From positions 2,677,321 to 2,741,320 of the forward strand of contig NC_044577.1 in NCBI RefSeq assembly GCF_901933205.1: 64,000 nt of DNA, in the 5' to 3' direction. A model generated the notes under the pieces. It had not been told where the DNA came from. It worked only from the letters and a program-made list of their open reading frames with translations, and ran no database searches. The position numbers and the translations under genes were made by a program. This document shows, in pieces, positions 1 to 15,612 of the stretch. This DNA is from Camarhynchus parvulus. Its lineage: Eukaryota > Chordata > Aves > Passeriformes > Thraupidae. Numbering within the stretch: the first letter of the stretch is position 1; every line of letters begins with the position of its first letter.

Positions 1-3000
1 TCATCTTTGTTTGCTTACATGACAGAGCTACACCGATGCCAGCATTTTACCATCAAAGTTTTGGATTTGTTAAAATAAATTTGTTTTGTGTGGAAGCTTT
101 CTGTCAGAAGGCTTCCTACCACATGTGCTCTCCAGAGCTGTCAGCACAAGGCTCTGTGGGGCAGTGGGCTCTGGGAAGGGGAGTCAGGAGGTTGCAGACA
201 GGACTCCCAAAGATCAGCACCTCCCCACTGCTGAGAGACCATTGTTTGTGTGTCAATAAATGTTCAGCAGCCCAAGCTTTATATTCCTCACACTGACCCC
301 AGCTTCCCACTTAGTACTTCAGCTCTGTTTTTGCATGGTTTCCACACCTTGGTGATTTCTGATCAATAAACCAAGCAGAAAAAATAACTCAAAGTTTATA
401 AATACATCATTTATAAAGCTTCTCATCTCAGTTTCTCCCAGCCATGCCTCAGGGTGGTAATTATCCAGGCAACATCTCTATTGAAGACAACAATTTGCTG
501 CCCTGCAGGCTTCAGCCAGGTAAGAAGAATGCTCTATGAATCCATAAATCATATTTCTATCCAGGCTTTTGAGAGAGATACATAACATTTAATAAATTAT
601 TGCCTTTTGGTAACTTAGGTCTAGAATCTTAAAATATTTTTGTTCAAAGAAGTGATGGCAGATACTGCTCTTCTACTCTTGTATTTATCATTAAATGCTT
701 CAAAGAGGTAGATCTCAGATGTATGCAAAGGAATTAACTGCACTGATAACTTTCCAATGAGTAGAAATTGTGTTTGTTCAAAAGTAGTCTTGACATTCCA
801 GCTGTAGAATCAGCAAATAAGCTGGAAAAAAAGTCAAAGCAAAAAACTAGAGAGATGGCTAAGAAAGAAGGAATGAACAGATGTAGGAGTAGAAATATTA
901 AGATTGGGAGGATTCAAATAGTGGAAGGAAAATGAGGATTATTGGGTCACAGAGCCTTTCTGCCTCTGCCATGGGTGTGGTGCAAGGACAATGCATTTCA
1001 GGCACAATTTGGAAAATGAGAAATCTTCTGCCTGAGTGTAAAGCCAGAAGCAACTGTAGGGAGCAGGGATAATGTGTGGATGACCATGGCCCAATCTCCC
1101 AATTATCTCCTGACGGGGAGATTTTAGTTTGCCATCACTGCAGAAATAGCACAAGCTCCAACTCTGTTGTTCCAGAAAGCTACTGCCTGCACTCACAATA
1201 CTCCAAACTGACTCTCAACACAGACTCAGCTCTCAGCTGGTTAAAAAAAGGAATAATACTGAATTCTATCAAGCTTGTAACCTCCCCAAGGTTCTGAACA
1301 CCCCAAGGCGAGCTGAACACTGCTTTCAAAAGCTTGAAGCTGATAACCCACCCCACCAGCTGGCAGCAGCTCAAAGAATTCATTTCACCATGGGTGAAGC
1401 CCAAAGACTCTGATGGCTGCAGCTGAGTGCTACACAAGCATCTGGAATTGCCTGGGCTGGAATAAAAGTACCAATATGGCATTTCAGCTTAAATGGGTGA
1501 AACTCAACATGACAATGGGTCACAGGTCACTTCCTGTTGAGCCCTTAACAGCCAGCCTTGCCAGAGGTGTAGAAGTCAGGAGCAAGGCAGGGTGAGGCCA
1601 TAAACCTCCAGAAGGGATCCTAGAACTTCACAATACATAGGAGGTATTAGAGTTGGTGATTTGGTTTATTTCTTGCCCAAAATTCATCAGTCCTGGGATA
1701 AATTTCCCACCAGCTTGTATGACCACGACCACAGGCAAATACAACACCAGCAAACAGTCAAGAACTTGGACAAGACTGCAGCACAGCTCCTTGTTCACAG
1801 ATAACCCAGAAGAGAATTACCCAGCTCATCTCTAAAAAATTATTTACAAATACTGCCCATCATCTATTTAACTTTACCAGATACAGTTTCCCAAAGAGGC
1901 AGTGAACAACAGGAATGAGAAGAAACAGTGGTTTGCATTGGGACTTCTCTCTGCCTGTTCCCCAGGCACCAAAAGCATACAAGATAGGTGGGTCTGTGAG
2001 TGGAAGACAGAAGAACTAGAAGGAGTTCTCAAACTCTTAACTGCTCCAGCTGCTCTCTGTGCCACCCTCCAGAAACAAGCCAGTCTTTGTCCCAGCCTGG
2101 ACTTCTGTGCTTTGCTCAAAAAGGGAAGTAGCACTCTGTCTAGACCTCATTACAAAACCACTTGCAGTGGTTTCTGCTGAAATATTAACACTTCTCCATA
2201 TAACAAAACAAGACTTTCACCATTTGCCTACAAGACCAAAGGAGTTTAATTTTTTTTTAACCACTAGAATTGGGATAGTTGACAAAATATTGTAAACTCC
2301 TATTTATACTCCACACGTGTTTTTTAAAGAAATTTATTTCATTGTCATAAAAGCCACAAAGTGAAGAATTTTTTTCATGACAAAGAAATAAACTTCATTT
2401 TTCTTATTTAATAACAAGTTTTCAAGCCCCATGAGAAGCAACTCCATAACCTTGGCTAGGGAAAAGGCAAGGAAAAACCCCCCAATATTTGTAAAGCTCT
2501 TTCTCAAGAACATCATGGGCAATGCTTCTGGGGAATCAGTATCTCCATGGTCAATCACTGACCATCCATTTGCTCATTTCCCACACACAAGGACATGCTG
2601 TCTTCAGGCTTCTGTACCATGAATGGCCTCAGCTTCTCCACATGAGAGCATGGAGAGATGCTTCTGAATTCCTGTATTTATACAGCTTATTTTGCTCTTT
2701 TGCACATCAGCATCAAGAATAGTTGTCTTACCTGCAGAACTCATGGAACTACACTGAAAAGTCCCATAAGAATTACCCAAAACTTGATGAAAGGCATTAC
2801 CTGCTAAAAGCTTTGAGGCTGCTCTCTTTGCTCAGTCACTCAGGAGGCCACTAAAAGAGAGCACAAGAAAAAACCACCATTAAACCACTTTTATAATTGG
2901 CCTTCACAGGGGTTTTTAGCCAGCCTCACACTTCAAAGGTACTCAAAGCAAGCAGAGCAAAAGGAGTCCAATGGTTTATCCTAGCCACCCCTGGTTAGTA

Positions 3001-4839
3001 CCAGCAGAAAACACAGGCAACACTAAAAGCACCAAGAGATTCAATATTCTCTATTTAAAACATCCTCTTGGGCATAAAGGAAATTTAAATAGTCACCTGA
3101 GCTCTCTGCAATGCTTTTGAGCTTTTAAGGAGAGTGGTGCATAATCAGAACAAAGTAAAATAGTCAGCATCCAAAAACCCCCTTTCACACACAGACACAG
3201 CAGATTCTGCAACATAAATTCTTCTCCAGAAAAAGCTCACTGAAGGAAACTTTTACACTTTTGAGCCTGGAGGAAGCTTCATGGGAGTTAGATGAAGCAA
3301 TAGAAAGACAGGGAAAAGCGACACCATAGCCTATTCCAGAAATACCTTTTCCAAACCAGGGCCCACAAAGAATTTTGCACCAACGAGGGCAGCACCTAGA
3401 GAAGACCCTCCCTTATAAAACAGCAGCTGTAGAGCTTCTCCTCCATTTAAAGGTTGTAAACAGCAACCACGTGGTGCTTACCATGGAATCCACCTGGCGC
3501 ACTCCCCTCATCCCGTGCGGTTCCCACCCCAGTAATGAGCTTGCTAATGAGCGAACTAGCGTCAGCTTTCTGCCACAGCTGGGCACGAACACCGGGCTCC
3601 AGGCTGACAGAAGCTGAGGTTAATTCATTTCTCCCTTCCTTTTCAAACAACTGAAATGGCCCAGTAAATTCAAAGCTTAATTTAGTTCAAATTTTGTTCA
3701 GTACACGCTAAAATTTTGTGTTTCGGAGGCAAAGATTCAGTACCTCTTGCACTGCTCTCCCTTTGGCTCTGCTGTCTCAGCCCCCTATCATGCACAGAGG
3801 TTTGTCCACCTAAGCCATGCCATAAGGGCTTGAGAAAGATCAACATTTTCCATCAAAACTCTGCTTTGACCAGATATTTCCAACCAGTTTCCTTTTATCC
3901 CGAATATATTACAGGCAGCAGAAGAGTCTCTCTGTTTCAAATCACAGTCCTCACCCAATTTATTTTATCCTATTTATCCATTTATTTCTAATTACACCCT
4001 TTAGAACCATCAGTATTAATATTACAACCCATTTGATTTTAATTATCACTTATTTACAGGAAGGGCGTGGCCAAATTAAAGTGTAATTTGTGACCTGACA
4101 ACTCTCATTTGCAAAAGAAAACAGCTGTACAGAGAGATTTTTCACCATCCCCCCACTAAGAAAAGCTGGGAAAGAGAAATCCAGCAAAGAAAATGTATGA
4201 CAAAGAACTTTATTCGTTGTCCTGGACACTACTATCACATTTTAAGCAGCATATCCAGCTCCCAGAGGGATGAACAGCAAAACTCTCCCTGTTTCAGTGG
4301 CACCAAGGTTGATTGGAAGGGAGCCACAGATGATATTTCCAGGTCACTGCTCCAGGAGCATCCCACATCATCTGCTACACAGATGTGTCCAGATGTGGGG
4401 GTGGCAGCCTCCTGGAATGAGACTGCCACATTTTAGAGGCACATTTTAGAGGAAGGCAGCTCCCAGGTAGGGAAGGGTATGGCAGCAGACCCTCTGAGCT
4501 TGGGAATTCCAAGGAGCACCCTCACCTCCATCAGCAGCTTTATCATGAATCTTTTACATCTAGATCATATGTGAATGCAAATTTACTAGGGTCAATAGAT
4601 CGTGGGAGATATAGAAAGGGATTTTTGTTAATCTGCAGACAATAAAACCAAAATGTGCCAAAGGAAGGCTGCACTGGGGCCCATCCCGTGGCTGCACAGA
4701 CAAAAGGGCTTTGAGAGGAAAATGTATCCACAGAGCTGCAGGAATGATTGCTTCCAGAAGAACGTAGGAAATCCTCACCAGAGGGAGGTCTGAGGCCACT
4801 GACTCATCTGGTGCAGGGCAAAAATTGCTACTTCACAGT

Positions 4840-4905
4840 CATAAACCATTTAGGTTGGAAAAGACCTTGAAGATCATCAAGTCCAACCACTAACCCAGCA
4901 GCACT
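4840..4905 (-). mobile_element. CR1 LINE 3'-end fragment
   Basis: The + strand reads TTTAGGTTGGAAAAGACCTT, followed by a GATCATCAAGTCCAACCA-like stretch. This is the familiar antisense form of the 3' end of avian CR1 retrotransposons, so the element lies on the minus strand. Only about 65 bp remain. CR1 copies are typically 5'-truncated, which fits. No reverse-transcriptase coding remains. Confidence 0.8.
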
Positions 4906-5489
4906 TCACATCAGTGAAATTATGCTGATTTGCAGAAGCAGATAGTCTGTGTCTACTGAAGTTGCACAGACAAGTTTTCTCAGCCAGCATTTTCCCCCAC
5001 AGTCTCCAAGAACTTGTGTGTCGCCCTCAGATTGGTTGGTGGGTTTATTATTTTAGTAACATTCCCCACCACCCCATGGAGGAGAGTTGAAAGTTATCTT
5101 GGAAATATGCATTTACTCTCAGTTAGAATCAAAACATCAGAGAGGCTCTGCATCAGACAAACAGACACTCTGGATCCAAATTTGTCACATTTCTCACAGA
5201 CAGTCCTTGCCAGTAATGCTATCAAAAAATATTACCATTCCTTGCTATTTTAATGATTCTTTCAACATCTGGTTATTTTCCTAAACACCCCAACTTGTGC
5301 ATAACATGGTAAAAGACTGGTCCTGTTGTTAAATTCCTGTTTCTCTTTTTTAAGATACATAATAAAGCCAGAATCTAATCTAACATCTTTAAAGATATCA
5401 GTCAGTAGGGAGGAAGAGCAGGATTTTCTGAGCCAGCAATGTCCCAAGAGCAGGAGTACCAGGCTCAGAGGAGCATCAGGTTCAGGCTG

Positions 5490-5620
5490 ATATGGATCAG
5501 AGGGGATTTCTGGAAGTCAACTGGTGCAACCTGCCTCCTCTTCCATGGAGGGACAGCTTTGCTCAGGTTCTTAGAGGCCTCTTCTAGGCAGGGTTTAACA
5601 TCTCTAAAGCCACTTCAGCT
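5490..5620 (-). mobile_element. Degraded CR1-like fragment (probable)
   Basis: The stretch GATTTCTGGAAGTCAACTGG, then a TGCAACCTGCC-like part, a GGGACAGCTTTGCTCAGGTT-like part and GGCAGGGTTTAACATCTC follows the order of segments in older CR1 subfamilies read in antisense. Divergence is high, so this is a remembered-consensus match and the edges are approximate. Confidence 0.5.
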
Positions 5621-8600
5621 GTTGCAGGAAGCACAGAGACACCTCAGAGTAAATGCAGGGAGGCAGGAGAGTAAGTTCACTGATGGGAAGGTATAGGAAA
5701 ATGGATGGACTTGTATCTAAAAAGCATTATTTTTTCCTATCAATCCTACCCAGAATAATGACTATGAAATTGTTTTCTGAGAGTTCATAGATTCATGGAA
5801 CTCCTGTGGCACATCACCTCTGGATCTCCATACCATTATAATCCAGGATTCTCCAAAGACCTCTTCTGTGCTGTCAACACCTTTAATTTTACCATTCATC
5901 TCAATTTATTTGGCATTTTTCTTAACAGCTCAGCTTCTAAAGACACAGAGCGCTAGAACAATGTTGACTTTCATGGTGAAAACCCCTGCTAGATTGTGGA
6001 GGAAAGCAGAACAGAGAACCTTACAGATTCCAAGGCCACAAGTCAAAAGCAGCCCAAATTAATTTTATTAGTTCAACATGCAGTGAAAGCCGGTTTGCTA
6101 CCGAGCCACGTCGGATATGGGGATTCTCAATCATTTCCACATTAGTGGAGCTTTCATAACTTCTCTCCTGGGCACATTCAGACTTACTCACACCTGAGCT
6201 CACACTTCAATCTTTCCTTTCAGTCACAAGATCTCTCTCCTACTCAACAATTTATTGCTGACTCTTACAGCGACAGAATTATCCTTGACATTTCTGCCCT
6301 TATGGTGCAATGGGTTGGCTTTAGTCAGCGGGTTCAGAAGTTGAGGGAGAGGAGGATGATGATCACCTAAGGAAACAAAGTGTGGGCGACAGCTAAAAAG
6401 ATCTCACAATCTGTAATCCAACCTCATCTTTTCTAGGGATGTGACTCCCTCTTGAAATGACTGCTTGCAAATAGCAAGACTCAAAGCAAGGCTGAGGCTG
6501 AGAGCAGAATTTATCACAAGAAGGCTCAAATGGGAAATTTGAGTGTTATTTTTTAGCATTATTGTATGGGTGCATAGACAGATAATATAATGTTTTATCT
6601 TAGGAAGTGAGAGGCATGGGAAACATCTGCTGAGAGCATGACCACTTCTTTAACATAGTAAAGGCAGATCACCCCATGTACTATTGAATTAAAAAATAGA
6701 TATTGCAAAGCTTTATGTCCTGGTTTCCTGTTGCTCAAGAGACATTTGTGATGAGGTTTCCAAGGAAGCAGTGTTTCACAAGCAGCTATCTAATTCTAGC
6801 TGCTGTGTCATGTTATAGAACAAGACTTTCTTCAGAGTGTTGGACTCACCACCCATTTGTCTCGACGAAATTTCCTACAAATCTTTCACCTTTTTTTTAT
6901 TCTCTCTGCTACCAATTCTGCCCTTCGTGTCTGGGTGATGTTTCTCTGCAAAGAATGAGAAACCCTGTTTTATCTATGATCACTTCACTATTTTTCTAAT
7001 AAACACCTACTGCTATTAATCACTAGCCATCTAATTAAGTACTTTTAATGTCCTATGGTTGGAAAGCAAAATATTATTGCCTGGGTTTTTCCCTTCCACT
7101 GTGGAAAGTGTTTCGCTTTTGTCCTATCTTGACCCTGCTTTTTGCAATTATTTTTGCCATATGAAAGGCAAATTCCCAAATCCTTGTTCTCAGAAACTTC
7201 TTAGGGTCCCAAAGCCATCAACAGAACAAAGTCTTGCTGCAGGAATTGGGGTAAATCTCCCCCATTTTCAGACATATTGACTGGTTTGATACTTCTATCA
7301 ATTCATCCATCGTTTAATCCAATTAAGAGTCACTCCATGGAGTTTTAAGATCTCCACTCTACTCATCTCATCCTACCTCTCTGATCTTATGTTATCTTGG
7401 TCCACCAGAGACTCAGTGTATTGCTTTCACTTGTAATTCTGCTCTGCCTAATTCACCCCAGTGGAGGATTGTTATTTCATTTGTGTGGGTCCATCTCTTC
7501 ATGATCCTTCCTCCTGAATCACTTCCTCTGCAACAAACTCTTTTTTAAATCAGTCTATATTAGAACTGATGGTAAAGCATTTTCCAACATGCTCTTAGAA
7601 AGACCCACAGGGGCAAAACAGTGGTATGACAGTATTTCTGAGTGCAAGTTGCTTGTCAACAAGGACTCCACTTAAAAATCATGGTAATGGACCCACCCAA
7701 CTTCATAAAGCCAGCTTTGGAGGCATTAAGGAGACCTTTGGTGGTCAAGACCAGCTGAATGTATTCCAGCCCCAGAATACTGAGTAGGCTGTGTAAATGG
7801 CCTCTGAACTGCTAAATTACATGGCATTGTTTTTACTGAATGATTAAAACACTCCAACACCCACAAAGAACTTCCAAAACAGCTGAGCAAATGCTTTCAG
7901 AGGGTGTCACACTTTTTCCTTTCCATTTTTCAGACATGCTCTTTTCCAGTTTTGTAACTGTTGTAAATAAAAGTGGTCCAACAGATGTTTGGAGAAAGCA
8001 AAGAAAAGGGGTCACAAAGGCAATTAAAGCAAGATCAGCCTGTTCAGAGCTGAAGATATGGCTCCCAGTTTGTCTTCAAAAATAAATACAGATTCATGTG
8101 TCTTTATTTCGGTGAGCACAACCCAAGCCCATTTTACAATATCTTCTGAGCAGGATGAAGTGCAACGAGGCATCACTCAGAGAAGGAAGAGCGCAGAGGA
8201 AAGAATAATAGTGGAGTAGAAAGACCAGAAATCCTTCTAAAAACAAAGCACCTCATTAAAGGAGAAAAACCTCCATTAAACATAATATCTGAGACAGCAG
8301 TGGTTTTTTATACCTTACGCTAGCACCACGAGGCCTAAAATGATGATCAAGAATTCTAAAGCATGATGTTTTGTAAAACAAACTACAAGACAGTCCATGC
8401 CTTGAAGTATTTACTGCTTCAGCATGGAAGGCAAGAGGCAAAGAATATCCAGGCCCCAAAGAGTTGTAGGAGAGGGAATGGGAACAGCACACTTATTCCC
8501 GTGACACCAGTTAAATGTTCACTGCAGCAACTCCCTAGTCTGTTATTTTCCTTCAGGAAGAATAGATCTCAGCCACTTAAGAAGTGTTTTTAATTTAAAA

Positions 8601-9256
8601 CTATTTTTACTTCAAAGCCTGATGTGCTGTTTTGTAAACCCATCAGGCCGGTCTCTCACCAGTGACATTTTCCTATCAATAAGAAAAATAAGAAAGGCAG
8701 CAGGAAGGAATTGACAAGAGGCCATCCCAGGACACAGGGGTGGCCCAAGAAAGCTGCACTCCTGTGGTCACGGAGACCAAGGTTTTCCAAAATCAGGAGG
8801 TGCACAGACAGGATTGCCAGCTGGGCTATCCTGAGGTGGGAATCAATGTCATGGTGACACGACCTTGGTCATGCCACAACACAGTCACAGTTCTCAGCTG
8901 TCTTTCATCACCATTTACAAGCAGCCATCAGGGCAGGGTTTTCCATACTGGTGTGTTCCTGGAAACACTTGGCATTCCCACAGCACTGAAAACAGGGCTA
9001 TGGAAGACACAGAGGACATTTTGGGAAAAAACCTTAATCAGCTCCAGCTGGTGCCCACCAGGACAGAGCTGAAAGTGAACTGGCACCAGCTGAACTTCTT
9101 GACACTGAATAGCAGACTTTGAAGGAATAGAAGTGAAGGGAATTTTGGTATCCACATGGCAAGCATGAAAATAACCCCTCTTTGTACCTAAATGCAGCAA
9201 CAATGCCCCGCTCCAACAACTGGGACCAACACTGAGTTGTGTCAACATATGACTCA

Positions 9257-9280
9257 GAAGAGGAGGAGGAGGAGGAGAAG
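9257..9280. repeat. Short (GGA)n microsatellite
   Basis: About seven GGA/GAA trinucleotide units lie in an otherwise unremarkable intergenic stretch. No function can be inferred. Confidence 0.7.
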
Positions 9281-12200
9281 ATGGAAAAACAGGCCAAAGG
9301 AAGGCAAGGCTGCTGGAAGAAAAGCAAACAAAAAGCAGCAGAGAAAGCAGCTGTGTTCTGAAGGGAGCGTGTGCGACTGGAGAAATCGGTTAAATTACGA
9401 GGAAATTCACCTTCCATACTTCCTAATGCTCCCAACAAGCCTGCCTCACATTCTCAGAGGGGGCAGGGGAATGAAAAACATACTTGGGGGTAATTAAGCA
9501 AACACGGGATGATTAAGAAGGTAAAGCTGCTCTCCCTTCGACCGAATCCACCATTCCCAGCACCCCAGCTCAGAGCACATTCCGTCCTTATTTTTCAAAT
9601 CAGCCCACTCCTAAACTGCCAGCTGCTTCCCTAAGCAGGGAATACAGCAGGTTGTGCAAGCAAGAAGGACAGAAGCCCAACCATGCAGGAAATCCATCAG
9701 GAACTGATAAACCCCATACAGGTATGGAATTTCAAGGGAAGCAGACCCATCCCTACATGTTACAAATCCTGTTTAATAGAGCAGGGCAACAAATGCCAGA
9801 GATCTCTTTCCAGCATTTGAAAGACCCTGAAAAAATAGAGACAGTTGCTCTTTTATGGTGGCCTCCCCAAGACTGTAACACAGAAGCAGCATTTTACAGA
9901 TTCAGGGACATACCTGTGCAGAAAGTTAGCCCCAAGTCATTGGAATTTCTTACGTGTCACTGAGGCTCAGTACAGACCTGTGTTTGAGGTAATAAACCAG
10001 CAATCTGACTTTCCAATCACAGCAGACTCACATCCAAGGCATTTCAAAGGCCCTGCAATTGCAGCATTTATTTTCATTCCAAATCAAATGGGAATATTAC
10101 TTTTCAAGATTCTGATTAAAACAGAAGCAATCTGACTCTCATGCCAGGTTTTAAAAGAAAATTTTCTTTAAAAATTGCAAATTAACATAAATTTAAAAAT
10201 CAGATTTTCTGCCTTTTTAGGGGTATTTGATATTATTAAAATGCTGGATCTGATTGTCTGGGAATTTTGTGGGCATTTTGCTAACATTTCCAAAGTTCTG
10301 ATTTTGAGGATACAGTACCTTCCAAGAGCAAAATATTTTATAATGGTATTTGAGTCCCACAGATTCTCACTCAGGAGTGCACTCAACACCTTGGGTCATG
10401 AAAGAATTAGAAGTAATAGCTATTAAGTTAAGCAAAAAGAAATAATATAGATTCTTAAGAGACACCCATGGTATTACCCAGCACTTTTGATGTTGCCTAA
10501 TGACAAAAGCATAGGATAAAATCCACTAAGGAGGCAGGAAAAGTCAATTTAATGGGTTCTTCCTGTTTCTCCCAGGAGGCACCACTCTACATCAACAGTA
10601 TCTCATCATTAAAAACCCCATCCCATTTGCCACAATCGTAGGAGTGAAAGCCCACAGCCCTGGCTTAGTTTCAAATGGGATTTCGCCTGCTTATAATTTC
10701 ACTTGTGGTTTCAACCAGAAAAAGTTGCTGTTCCCCTCTTGTTCCTGTAAATGCTGCTCTACAGGGATGGATATGGTGGATATGCTGCTTCATTCCTCCT
10801 GATCCTACTTTCTCCTGAGTGATTATTTCCCTTGAATAAGTGTTTCCACTAAATAATTATTCTAGTGAATAATCATCCTCGTGAATAAATAAAGCACTTC
10901 AGGACCTTACAGGGTGGAGCTGTGGAGCATTTCTCCCATCCCAACTGTGGAACAGCTGGAAGAGCTGTACCCTTGGCCTCTCTGCTGACCCCTTCATTTC
11001 CAGCCTCTTTAAGAGTTGCCTATGGTAAGAACAAAGCTCTGTAAGAGACATCTCATGAACAGCGAGGTCCTTGGCGCAACCTTTCTGGGATTTCCACCCA
11101 CTCTGTTTCAGGGAGAGTGGCTCCTCTGGAATCAATTAAATGACTCCCAACTGCACCAGCTAAAGACCTGCTCAGGTTATTCCCATTCCTGCCTCTTGCC
11201 CCAGCTCTGCAGCAGAGGAGCTCATGCCTCCACAAACACCCTTGATCATTGTCTCTGTGAAATCTGTCTCTGGCTGGTTTGCCCTGCTCTGTCTACACAA
11301 CATGCTGGCTGCTGAAACATCAAGGTATTTGCATTACCAGGGAAGTCTTGGGTGTGAAAGGAAATTTTAATTTCCTCCTTAGCTGAGCACTTTACAATAT
11401 GTGTTTTAATAAAACAGAGAGAGTCAAATTATTGCTTGTAAATGCCAATGTGCAGGAGAATTAATTAGGGCAGCAGCAGTCTGGCTGTGGAGCCTCTCTT
11501 GAGGGGTTCAGGACAGCCAGAGCATGGATTCCCTGAATAAATATCTCCTAAAATTACAAGCTTATGCATTTAATCTTGATGCAAAAAATCACTGCTTTTG
11601 AAACCGCTCATGATACACCAAGGGCCAAGTTTATCTCTGTTCCTGTAGTATCATCCATCAGCCCTGAAGGATATGGTGATCCTGATATGAGGGAGGTGTG
11701 TCTGCCAATGTGTCTGTAACCTGGAGGAGATTACAAAATATTTTTTATAGCTTCCAGTGAGAATAAATCTTGAGAGGTATTAGGCAAGATGGCATAATAG
11801 TCCTACTAATCTTCTCCTCCAGAGATTGGGTTTAGGCCAGTACATAATGGTTTAGTCAAAATAACCCCCAAAAATGTAGAGGACAATCATCTGCTATGAG
11901 CTTAGATCCAATAAATACCCAGGGTGTTTAATTGTGCATCGTTTTACATGCTGTAATCCCTCCACCAACACCTCAGTGCAGCTCAAAATGCTGTCAGTCA
12001 TCTTAAGCTTTTGCAAATCCTTCAGCTGACTGTAGGAGTGAGACACACTTTTTCTGTCTCTCAGAGGTCTGTAGAAATTCTGGCCCACCTGCCATAATTA
12101 AAAATTGGGGTACAAAAATAGGTGGAAGTGCAGGATGGTGTGATTGATAGGCAGAATGGTGTGATAGGCAGGATGAGTGTGGCTCCAGAGAAGGAAACAG

Positions 12201-13201
12201 GAGTGAGCAGGATCTCATGCCCAAAGGTGGCTGGGCTGGGTCAGAGGATGGAGGATGCACCCCTGGAGGCACTTTGGGTGCATGAGAAAAGGCTGAGAGT
12301 GCCCAGCAGGAGAAGCATCACTATGTGGGACTCTAAAGTGAAGGGAAAACCCCCTCCTGATTCCTGCAAGTGAGTAAACAATTGCTATCCCTACCTGCCT
12401 GCAGGCAAGGGGTTTTGGTGTGGGTCTGCTGTTCCAGGGACAAAGCCTGTGAAGCTGTTCCAATGTGATTCAGCCCAGTTTGTTTTGAAAAGCCCCACAA
12501 ATACACAAACACATGTACAGGAGGCACGTAAACTGCAGCTTGTGTTGGGAGCAGTTGCTGGGTTTATACACTTCAGCCAGGAAGAAAGGAATTCTTGTTG
12601 AAACTTGTTCTGTCTGTTGCTCTGGATGTAAACTTCACATATTTTGTTGGATGCTACATCCACAGAGAGTAATCAGAATGCATGGGGGAAAAAAGGAAAC
12701 ATTTGCACATAGTCCAGTTTCCATTTGTGCTTTGCTGCTGCACATTATTAGCACATTGAACATAACTGCTAGTGCTCACTTACAAAGACTATGAATAATT
12801 CACTCCTTTGATCTCTTTCAAAAATCAAGAGAAAGAAGAGATAGGGCAGGATAAGGATTGCATTAAGTATGATAGTGTTTAGAATTTCTTCAGTCTTGAG
12901 TGCTCTTTTCCCAGGGACCGACATATTAAAAATTTAAATTATTCCCATTAAAACATTGTTCCCTGGTACAGCTGTCAAGAATAAATAGAACATAACTAGG
13001 ACATTTGTGTCTGGCCAAAAGTCACCAAAATTTCCAAGAATTCTCAAGGAGAGTGTCAGAATCCCAAATGACCTTGACATCACCTCTGAATCAATAACTT
13101 GACATGTGATAGAGACAAGTGCAGAACACTCAGTGATAAAGGGAGCTTATGTGCCTCAGCAGCAGAACTCAGGCAAGGAATTAAGGGATAAGGAAAACTT
13201 C

Positions 13202-13262
13202 AGACTATCTATAGTCAAATATCTATACTAGATATAGACTACCTATAGTTTATATCTATGCT
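13202..13262. repeat. AT-rich palindromic patch
   Basis: This holds overlapping short inverted repeats: GACTAT/ATAGTC separated by 2 nt at 13203-13216, and AGATATA (13230-13236) facing TATATCT (13251-13257). It lies about 270 bp upstream of the purine microsatellite block. It could be a decayed tandem repeat or an unstable cruciform-prone site. Confidence 0.5.
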
Positions 13263-13533
13263 ATAAAAATCAATGAGATGCTGTTGCCAAAAATTAGAAT
13301 TCTCACTTTGGGCTGTAGGAAGGGAGAAAAGTGGTAGAACAATGTAGGCAAGACTCAGAGGCTGATTCCCATTCTCTGCCTGGGATGCCACTCCTGTTAT
13401 TCTGAAGCTTTTCAGCAAGATGTCTGGAGACAAATTGTAAAGAGTCTAGAAAGGAGCAGTAGGAAAGGAATAAAATGTGATCAGATATGAAAGTGAGTTT
13501 TATCTGGGGAAAGAAGGAAGCAAAGAAGGAAAT

Positions 13534-14315
<782 letters not shown>

Positions 14316-15586
14316 TCTGTCACTCTGAAGCTGTGGGAGAACATCCACAAGGAAGATAATTTAGCACAGTTTTTATCTTTAGTGGTTTAGGAAAATCTTT
14401 CTGCAGTTCCAAAGTGCAGCCCTGATTACAGAAGCAATCTCCTCCACAGGAGGTGCTCAAATCCAAGTGGGACCAACATCTTCTGGACCACTTTACACCT
14501 CTGGTGTGTTCAAACCCCAGACTGAAGCATGGGATTTTTGGATCCTCTAACCTTACTTTCCAAGGAGTACGAGCACCTGCAGTAACCAGGTCTACATCAA
14601 CTCCTCTCTGCAGTCCAGATTAATAGCTGAAGTCTTGAACTTTTAAGAAGTGAAGGAGTTCTGCAACAAGCTCGAAAGTAGTCCAGATCTCAAACTTTGA
14701 ATCCCAACATGTTTGCTGAGAAAATGAAGGTCAAAACCCAGTGAAATTCGTGGGTTCAAGTTTTGTCTGTTGCAAAGGACTCACATCCATCCTTTCACCA
14801 GTGAAGCTGAACACATATAAAACTGGAGACAGAAATGATCGTTCTTGGAAAATAGTATGTTGCTTTTTGAAATGCAGAAGGGTTATTTTGAAGACTCATT
14901 TTTTCTTCTGTATTTGTTCCCAAGGGTGAGTTTTTCATAAATCTAAATACACCCAAGACACTGAATGTTCTTTCTACCTTGAAAATAAACCAGTGTGAAT
15001 TTTCATATACACAGTTCCATTAGCAGAGCAGAGATCTCCATATTTTCTTCCATTTGTTGTAGATTATGTTACTTCCACTTACAACATCCAAAATAGGTGT
15101 GTTTATAGCTCTTTGCAGAAAACAATCCTTGCATTGACACCTTTCCTCCCTGAGTCCCCTCAGTATTGTTTTCCAAGTGAGCATCAGGATACCTAGAAAT
15201 TGTAATAGATATCAAACTGGGTTTTTTTCATTTATTGCTAATATTTGCTATGACATTGAAGTTGAAGCATTTATCTTTTTTCTTTACATAAATGATACAT
15301 TTAGTTTGTTCAACAGTAAGATATTTTTTTTCCCTACAAAGATGGACCTGTAAACTGATTTTCTCCCTGTTAACTTTCAGTTTTTCGAAGGGGAGAGCTG
15401 CCAAATTTTGCTGACTTGAAAAGGACTTAAAATTGAATATGAAAAGAACTTCAAAACTTGAAAAGAGCATAGTTAGCATCATGTTATTCCATGTAGCACC
15501 TGACCCTAGAGGAAAGTGACCTGTGATTCTCAGAGATGCATTTACTTCAGAAAGGGCAGTGGGTTTTCAGAAGTATGTGGCCACAA

Positions 15587-15612
15587 GGGGACACAGGGGG
15601 GACACAGGGGGA
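15587..15612. repeat. Short GGGGACACA-like tandem repeat
   Basis: Nearly three units of a 9-10 bp G-rich motif (GGGGACACA) lie side by side. Too short for further interpretation. Confidence 0.6.

Larger units (their letters stand above)
1..13500. other. Intergenic DNA upstream of FN1 (distal part)
   Basis: I see no supportable gene here. Open frames are short (134 codons or fewer), occur on both strands at random-like density, lack recognisable domains and have no convincing exon structure. The DNA is moderately AT-rich. It holds two CR1 remnants (listed separately), a short GGA trinucleotide run near 9257-9280 and an AT-rich palindromic patch at 13202-13262. In mammals the region 5' of FN1 is also gene-poor (recalled), which fits. 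Unrecognised conserved enhancers could be present; single-sequence reading cannot show them. Confidence 0.75.
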
